The notes under the pieces were generated by a model. That model ran no database searches, was not told where the DNA came from, and saw nothing but the letters and a program-made list of their open reading frames with translations. DNA of 64,000 bases, taken from positions 1 through 64,000 of the forward strand of contig NZ_JAJISB010000010.1 of the NCBI RefSeq assembly GCF_021245735.1, read 5' to 3'. This document shows positions 59,910-64,000 of the stretch, piece by piece; the stretch's first letter is position 1, and each line of letters opens with the position of its first letter. The position numbers and the translations under genes are program-made. Source of the stretch: Brevibacillus daliensis. Lineage in GTDB: Bacteria; Bacillota; Bacilli; Brevibacillales; Brevibacillaceae.

Positions 59910-61586
59910 CTATTTTAATTTACCTAGCTCGTCTATAAAGGCTGGTCTTCTAACATATAATTCACATAACTCATTTATTATTTCTTCCTGATATTGCTTG
60001 CCTGCTATCTTTTTGTACCTTTTTATTTTTTTGCCTACTTCTTTATACTGCTTTCTGTTTGTTGCTTGGTTAGCGACATGCCTAATATGTGTCTTATATA
60101 CCTCTATAACCTTTTCCCTATACTTAACAACTAACAGCCCTGCATATTCTTCCACGCTACTAGGATTTTCCGTTACGAAATCCATAAGTTCATCCACATC
60201 ATTTTCCTCTACAATAATTTTTAAAAATATGCTTTTTATCTGCCAACCCTTATGCTTTTTCAACTCTTGCTTTAAATTAGCATAGAATTCATTTTCATCA
60301 TTTGTAACTAATCCCTTCAGTTCCTTGTAATATTCAAAATAACCTTCAAGTAATAATTCCTTTGCCAATTTTTCTTGTTCTTCTTTTAGTGAAAGCTCTT
60401 TATAGGCTGCATACCTTAACCTCTTCCATTTTGAAACAAGCCCCGGATATTTGCTGTCTAGTTTTTCTCCTTCTAAAGCCACTCCTATTACTTTTTGATA
60501 GTTTTTCTCTTCCATGTATCTATCTATAGCTATTTCTCTGATAGCATTATATTTCCAATTAACATGTAAAAACTCTTCTGCTTCTTCGCTTGTTCCATAT
60601 TTACTAATCATCGTAAATAAAATCAGAAGCATCCTTTCAGTGCCGTATCTCCCATATTCATTTTTAGAATTTTGATTGATCAAATACTCTATTTTCTGTA
60701 TTAAAGTATGTCTTAGCACTTCACTAACTGTAAATTGTACGCACATGTTGAGTAATTCAATTTGAAAATCCTGCCATCCGTCAAAAATCCTGCTATCGCT
60801 TTTTTCCAGTAGCCTATTAAACACTCTATGTTTGATATGAATATCTTTTTCGTTATTAGCTATCGATGCCGTTTCTCCTATTAATTCCAGTGTTTCATTT
60901 ACTATCATTCCTATATCACCATTTGAATCGTCAGCGTATTGAAAAGCTTCAATCGCTTCTTCCAGTACTAAAAAAGCAAGTTCTAATGAAACAAAGAGAT
61001 CTCTTGTTCTCCTTACATTTAGCAGTACTTTTTCCATTTCATTTGCAAATGAAAATGCATTGCCAAGACTGATAAAGCCTTCTCTTCCTTTATATTTTCT
61101 TACAATTGAATCGATCCATTTTTTGCATTTTTCTATTTCATTTGATCCATCAATTTCTGAATATCTTACAAGCAACTTTTTTTCTAAGACTCTATCCTTT
61201 TGGGTTATATCTACAATAATACTGATCAACTCTTCCTTGGAGAGATTGAGTAACACCTCAGTTATTTCAGGTTGAGTGCTCCTTACTTTTATCATAGTTT
61301 GACACTGAACTTCATGAAGTAACATATCACGTAATTCAAGAAATGCTGCCACTTGATGCTTGCAAATAGGACCAAAATCGTACGGACACTCGCAGTTTGT
61401 ATATAATATTTTTCCAGCTTCATCTATCTTAACTACAACCTCGTACTTTTCACTTCCTTGGACGACAAAAGTGAATAAGTTATCTTCATGCTTGTTCACT
61501 TCTACTATATTTCCCTCCATATAATAGTCGTAGCCTCTATCAAATATCGTTTTATTAGTGTGATCGCTAAAATTATTTATGTTCAT
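59910..61586 (-). CDS. SWIM zinc-finger domain protein
   Basis: A 558-residue protein starting at ATG 61586 (GGGGG upstream). Near residues 60-80 it has the SWIM motif CxCx(n)CxH in TNCECPYDFGPICKHQVAA. The rest is helical and repeat-like, with no helicase or other catalytic domain. SWIM proteins of this size occur alone or next to SNF2 helicases; none is next to it here. Its function (DNA or protein binding) is unknown. Confidence 0.83.
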   Translation of the reverse strand: MNINNFSDHTNKTIFDRGYDYYMEGNIVEVNKHEDNLFTFVVQGSEKYEVVVKIDEAGKILYTNCECPYDFGPICKHQVAAFLELRDMLLHEVQCQTMIKVRSTQPEITEVLLNLSKEELISIIVDITQKDRVLEKKLLVRYSEIDGSNEIEKCKKWIDSIVRKYKGREGFISLGNAFSFANEMEKVLLNVRRTRDLFVSLELAFLVLEEAIEAFQYADDSNGDIGMIVNETLELIGETASIANNEKDIHIKHRVFNRLLEKSDSRIFDGWQDFQIELLNMCVQFTVSEVLRHTLIQKIEYLINQNSKNEYGRYGTERMLLILFTMISKYGTSEEAEEFLHVNWKYNAIREIAIDRYMEEKNYQKVIGVALEGEKLDSKYPGLVSKWKRLRYAAYKELSLKEEQEKLAKELLLEGYFEYYKELKGLVTNDENEFYANLKQELKKHKGWQIKSIFLKIIVEENDVDELMDFVTENPSSVEEYAGLLVVKYREKVIEVYKTHIRHVANQATNRKQYKEVGKKIKRYKKIAGKQYQEEIINELCELYVRRPAFIDELGKLK

Positions 61587-61853
61587 CAATTAGCCCCCTA
61601 GCAAAACCTGTAATCAGAATTTCATTCTCTCCAATTCAGATTTCTAATACAATCTTTATGACTATCAAGGATACCAATGCAAATTACCACGTAAATAGAC
61701 TTATTGATAATGGCACCATCTTATTTTATTTTGAAGTGGATAGCAACTAAGGAAAAACCGGAATTGACGGATTGTAACGCGTGATTTTGCCGTTCATTGG
61801 TAAGAGGAAGAATCATATTTATTACCTTCGAAATAAGAATAGGAGTAGTTCAG

Positions 61854-62039
61854 CTATAGATGGCCTTGAATAGTGAAAGTAATAAGTCTTGCTGAATACG
61901 ATTTATTATCCACATGGATTTTGAAATGTAAATCTCCATGCCAACTAGTAGAGTGGAGTTCTTTCTCAAATACTAGTTGGTTAGGATTTAATCCATATTG
62001 CTTTATTGAGTTTTGAAGTAATTGTACCTTTTCCATCAT
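61854..62039 (-). pseudogene. N-terminal fragment of an aminoglycoside-phosphotransferase-like gene
   Basis: A 61-residue frame, MMEKVQLLQNSIKQYGLNPN..., ends at the strand KIHVDNKSYSARLITF and then stops. Full-length relatives (APH/kinase-like proteins) begin in the same way and continue for about 250 more residues with the kinase core, which is absent. GGAGG lies before the ATG, so the fragment may still be translated. It is a truncation remnant. Confidence 0.55.
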
Positions 62040-62155
62040 CGCACCTCCTTTCTTTTGCATTTACAGTCTCCTAATTTTTTATATTACTAATACAATTAAT
62101 TCTGTATGTGAATAGTCTTCCTTTTATCTATTTTAGTTAATTTCAAGGTTTGTAC

Positions 62156-62815
62156 TTACAGCAGTCTAAACAGATTTTTGTTGAAGCTTAGAATGCCTTC
62201 ATCACGCAGCTTGCACAATTCATTTGACATTGCGCTCCGATCTACGCAAAGATAGTTCGCCAGCTCCTGACGGTTATAAGGAATGACAAATTCACTCGTT
62301 CTATGCAGGACGGCTTGTTCTGAGAGATAGGACAATAGCTTATCCCTTGTGCTACGTTTGGAAAGATGCTCGATCTTTTGATTCAGCATGATGTTCTTTT
62401 GAGCTAAAATGGATAGCATATTTTGAATCAGCTGAACGTGGAATACACAAGCGTTGGAACAGTTGCTCACAATTCGACTAAAATCGATAAAAAGAATGAC
62501 GCTCTCTGTTGCAGCAGATACCGTTACCGGGATTGTACGTATGTTGGCAAAGGCGAACGTTTCGGCAAAAAGACTGCCTGCTTCTAGACTAGTCATGATC
62601 GTGCCATTCCCCTTTATGTCCTCTCGAAAAATTTGAACCTTTCCGGACAATACAATCCCAATATGGGTAACCGCTTCGCCTGCCAGCAGAATGATCTCAT
62701 TCTTTTGATAGCTCCTTTTGCGTGCATGTAAGCAGGAGAGCACCGACTCCATTTCCGATTCTTTAAATCCTTTAAATAAAGGAATCTTATGAAACAACGA
62801 AAAATATTCTTCCAT
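62156..62815 (-). CDS. Crp/Fnr family transcriptional regulator
   Basis: A 219-residue regulator: cyclic-nucleotide-binding-like beta-roll (1-120, IILLAGEAVTHIGIVLSGKVQIF), a long helix, and a C-terminal HTH (about 165-215, NRQELANYLCVDRSAMSNELCKLRDEGIL). Start ATG 62815 follows GGAGGTGAAAG. The N terminus lacks the cysteine cluster of classical Fnr proteins (only isolated cysteines appear at positions such as SCLHA and NCSNACVF). It is divergent from hcp with 181 bases between them, like the HcpR/NO-responsive regulators that control hcp. Confidence 0.88.
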   Translation of the reverse strand: MEEYFSLFHKIPLFKGFKESEMESVLSCLHARKRSYQKNEIILLAGEAVTHIGIVLSGKVQIFREDIKGNGTIMTSLEAGSLFAETFAFANIRTIPVTVSAATESVILFIDFSRIVSNCSNACVFHVQLIQNMLSILAQKNIMLNQKIEHLSKRSTRDKLLSYLSEQAVLHRTSEFVIPYNRQELANYLCVDRSAMSNELCKLRDEGILSFNKNLFRLL

Positions 62816-62996
62816 TCCTTTCACCTCCGTTGGAAAAACAACAGAACCTCTGATTTCAGTATAGTACAATGCACTCAGAAAAGCTGTATGAAGAAGATCA
62901 GACAAATTATCAGAATTAATGAGGACAAATGTGATCTCAACCGATGGACAGATTTTGAAAAATAGATACAAACAATATAAAGAGGAGGAGTTCAAG
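62816..62996. promoter_or_regulatory. Divergent promoter region of regulator and hcp
   Basis: The gap is AT-rich and must hold both promoters. A half-site-like TGTGATCTCAACCG (about 62931-62944) resembles Crp/Fnr-type boxes but a full palindrome is not evident. TTGAAAAA and TATAAAG (about 62953-62982) resemble a promoter for hcp with a short spacer. Confidence 0.4.
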
Positions 62997-64000
62997 ATGT
63001 CGAACATGTTTTGTTTTCAATGTGAACAAACTGCAAAGTATGAGGCTTGTACTGGTATCCAGGGTGTATGCGGTAAAAAGGAGGATACTGCGCTTTTGCA
63101 GGATGATCTGACAGGTGCACTGATTGGCCTTGCTCGCGCAGCAGATGGTCATGAGTATGAGCTTGATCTATTCACTCATCGCGTTATGATCGAAGGCTTG
63201 TTCACCACTATCACAAATGTTAATTTTGACAACGATGCGGTGCAAAGGCATATCGAAGCTGTACACACAGCAAAAGCCAAGCTGATTTCACAGTATGGCA
63301 GCAGCACTGCTCCAAGCAACTGTAGTGAAGACTACGATATGAACAAGCTCTGGGTGGACAATGAGGATATCCGTTCACTCAAGTCTCTGATTCTATTTGG
63401 TCTTCGCGGTATTGCAGCATATGCTTTTCATGCGCTAGTGCTGGACTATATTGATGAAGAAGTAAACGCCTTCTTCTACAAGGGTATGCGTGCAGTTGGC
63501 GAGGAATGGGACATGGATAAGCTGCTTCCGATCGTACTGGAAACAGGAAGAATCAACCTCAAGTGCATGGAGTTATTGGATAAAGCAAACACCGAAACCT
63601 ACGGTATTCCACAGCCGACTACTGTTCCACTGACCATTGAGAAAGGTCCGTTCATCGTCATTACAGGACATGATTTACGTGATCTCCATCTTCTCCTTGA
63701 GCAGACCAAAGATAAAGGGATTAATATCTATACACATGGCGAGATGCTGCCTTGCCACGCATATCCGAAGCTGAAAGCTTATCCTCACCTGAAAGGCAAT
63801 TTCGGTACCGCATGGCAAAACCAGCAGAAGGAATTTGCAAACATTCCTGCACCAGTATTATTCACTACGAACTGTCTGATGCCTGTGAAAGACAGCTATC
63901 GCGATCGAGTTTATACGACTGAAGTAGTAGCGTATCCTGGCATGGTGCATATTGATGAGGAGAAAGACTTCACCCCCGTGATCAATAAGGCGCTGGAGTT
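62997..64000 (+). CDS. hcp: Hybrid cluster protein (hydroxylamine/NO reductase), partial at right edge
   Basis: The frame from ATG 62997 (GAGGAGGAG upstream) runs off the window after about 334 codons of an expected 540-550. The N terminus, MSNMFCFQCEQTAKYEACTG, carries the CxxC...C...C cysteines that bind the proximal iron-sulfur cluster; ITGHDLRDLHLLLEQT and IYTHGEMLPCHAYP in the middle contain ligands of the hybrid Fe-S-O cluster. Hcp reduces nitric oxide or hydroxylamine under nitrosative stress. The divergent Crp/Fnr gene is its probable regulator. Confidence 0.95.
   Translation, partial: MSNMFCFQCEQTAKYEACTGIQGVCGKKEDTALLQDDLTGALIGLARAADGHEYELDLFTHRVMIEGLFTTITNVNFDNDAVQRHIEAVHTAKAKLISQYGSSTAPSNCSEDYDMNKLWVDNEDIRSLKSLILFGLRGIAAYAFHALVLDYIDEEVNAFFYKGMRAVGEEWDMDKLLPIVLETGRINLKCMELLDKANTETYGIPQPTTVPLTIEKGPFIVITGHDLRDLHLLLEQTKDKGINIYTHGEMLPCHAYPKLKAYPHLKGNFGTAWQNQQKEFANIPAPVLFTTNCLMPVKDSYRDRVYTTEVVAYPGMVHIDEEKDFTPVINKALE

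Noticed and set aside
62816-63007. Upstream extension of the Crp/Fnr frame
   Set aside because: It lies on the complement of the hcp start and promoter; ATG 62815 has GGAGGTG.

Overview
The window looks like a chromosomal segment of a low-GC, endospore-former-type Firmicute, most likely Brevibacillus (B. laterosporus-like) or a close Paenibacillaceae relative. The grounds are strong GGAGG ribosome-binding sites with frequent GTG/TTG starts, a Gram-positive S-box (SAM) riboswitch, a ydaO-type c-di-AMP riboswitch, an LPxTG/sortase system, WXG-type polymorphic toxins and an RRNPP-type HTH remnant. The species call is inference; no rRNA, tRNA, complete insertion sequence or CRISPR array was seen.

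Left part (1-17 kb) is sulfur and methionine metabolism. Positions 117-5682 (minus) and 5994-7175 (plus) hold all seven genes of the Bacillus yxeKLMNOPQ set, which salvages S-(2-succino)cysteine-type adducts to cysteine, with the deacylase gene moved to a divergent unit. A small DinB-like gene and an SsuABC/NrtABC-type ABC transporter (7832-10480) follow. A broken RRNPP-type HTH gene next to an intact secreted-peptide gene lies at 10590-11023. Then come a metN-metI-metQ importer under a SAM riboswitch, an iron-type alcohol dehydrogenase, two very long hairpins (15.4-15.9 kb) and a KefB-like antiporter with a structured leader.

The middle (17-34 kb) is a patchwork of single genes: phosphatase, acetyltransferases (one broken by an amber codon), two GGDEF diguanylate cyclases, an orphan HicB-like protein, an ankyrin protein, a secreted FMN/FAD reductase with a near-perfect promoter, a radical SAM protein, a patatin, a DinB protein, an AraC/GyrI regulator, a DUF6884 protein, a toxin/immunity remnant and a threonine aldolase.

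From 34 to 41 kb is a surface-adhesin cluster: a 1544-residue collagen-binding/Cna-B LPKTG protein, a class D sortase and a response regulator with a transcriptional-activator domain. From 42 to 49 kb are an AAA ATPase, a single-chain dihydroxyacetone kinase preceded by a deleted glycerol dehydrogenase, and an osmolyte (betaine/choline type) ABC transporter under a c-di-AMP riboswitch. From 49 to 53 kb are an RpiR regulator and a polymorphic toxin/immunity locus whose 3' non-coding module is shared with the remnant at 30 kb.

The right part (53-64 kb) holds a tagatose/fructose PTS operon (kinase, EIIBC, EIIA, GatY-type aldolase) with a candidate CcpA site, two tandem small membrane-protein paralogues and a TetR regulator with matching palindromic operators, a nucleotidyltransferase, several gene fragments, a SWIM zinc-finger protein, and a Crp/Fnr regulator divergent from hcp (hybrid cluster protein), which runs off the right edge.

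The most noteworthy observations are the shared 3' module of the two toxin loci, the TetR/two-paralogue small membrane-protein unit with duplicated operators, the antiporter leader RNA, two families of dispersed palindromic elements, and the quorum-sensing remnant that keeps an intact peptide gene.
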